Shown: positions 6,015 to 6,056 of the stretch, one piece after another
How positions within the stretch are numbered: the stretch's first letter is position 1
Layout: each line of letters begins with the position of its first letter
Assembly: GCA_051008895.1 (NCBI GenBank)
Contig: JBPCXI010000254.1
Location: 1 to 6,056 of the forward strand
Source: SMWD01 sp051008895
Lineage (GTDB): Bacteria > Pseudomonadota > Gammaproteobacteria > Steroidobacterales > GCA-2729495
Length of the DNA stretch: 6,056 bases
Direction: 5' to 3'
The notes under the pieces: model-generated
The model's input: only the letters and a program-made list of their open reading frames with translations
What the model was told of the DNA's origin: nothing
The model's database searches: none
Translations under genes and position numbers: made by a program

Positions 6015-6056
6015 GGCGAATCAATCGAAAAAGGTAGTCAGGCGCCGGACCGCGTC

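Noticed and set aside
1..6056. CRISPR array, insertion sequence or prophage integration
   Set aside because: I saw no regularly spaced repeats, transposase or integrase motifs, or terminal inverted repeats. The tRNA gene alone is not evidence of an island.

Overview
The window is GC-rich, with strongly GC-biased third codon positions. It carries outer-membrane genes typical of a Gram-negative bacterium: a TonB-dependent receptor and two small beta-barrel proteins. Its tRNA-Lys(UUU) has an encoded CCA end and closely resembles the Escherichia coli tRNA-Lys as I remember it. Together these suggest a proteobacterium, most likely a gammaproteobacterium of an environmental lineage. That placement is inference, because there is no rRNA or other marker gene here.

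Layout. Positions 1-2012 (minus strand) hold the first 670 residues of a TonB-dependent receptor whose C-terminal part lies outside the window. Positions 2013-2413 are a divergent intergenic region with a short palindrome and weak promoter-like boxes, but no gene I can support. Positions 2414-3896 (plus strand) hold two consecutive small outer-membrane beta-barrel genes 25 bases apart, a probable operon closed by a GC-rich hairpin at 3935-3958. Positions 4022-5650 (plus) encode a UbiD-family decarboxylase preceded by a twin-arginine signal with a perfect lipobox. Positions 5738-5953 (plus) encode a 71-residue protein with two CxxC pairs. A minus-strand tRNA-Lys gene occupies 5939-6014, and its 3' end overlaps the last codons of the small gene.

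How the genes may fit together (inference). The receptor would import a ligand across the outer membrane using TonB energy. The two barrels, transcribed divergently from it, would be small outer-membrane proteins. The UbiD-like protein appears to be exported folded and lipid-anchored, which is unusual for a prenylated-FMN decarboxylase family that normally works in the cytoplasm. One reading is an envelope system that takes up and modifies an organic acid. No UbiX flavin prenyltransferase, transporter or regulator is visible to test this.

The best candidate for something undescribed is the Tat/lipoprotein UbiD homologue, which also departs from the canonical active-site pattern. The small CxxC gene that borrows its C-terminus from a tRNA gene is a second, smaller curiosity.
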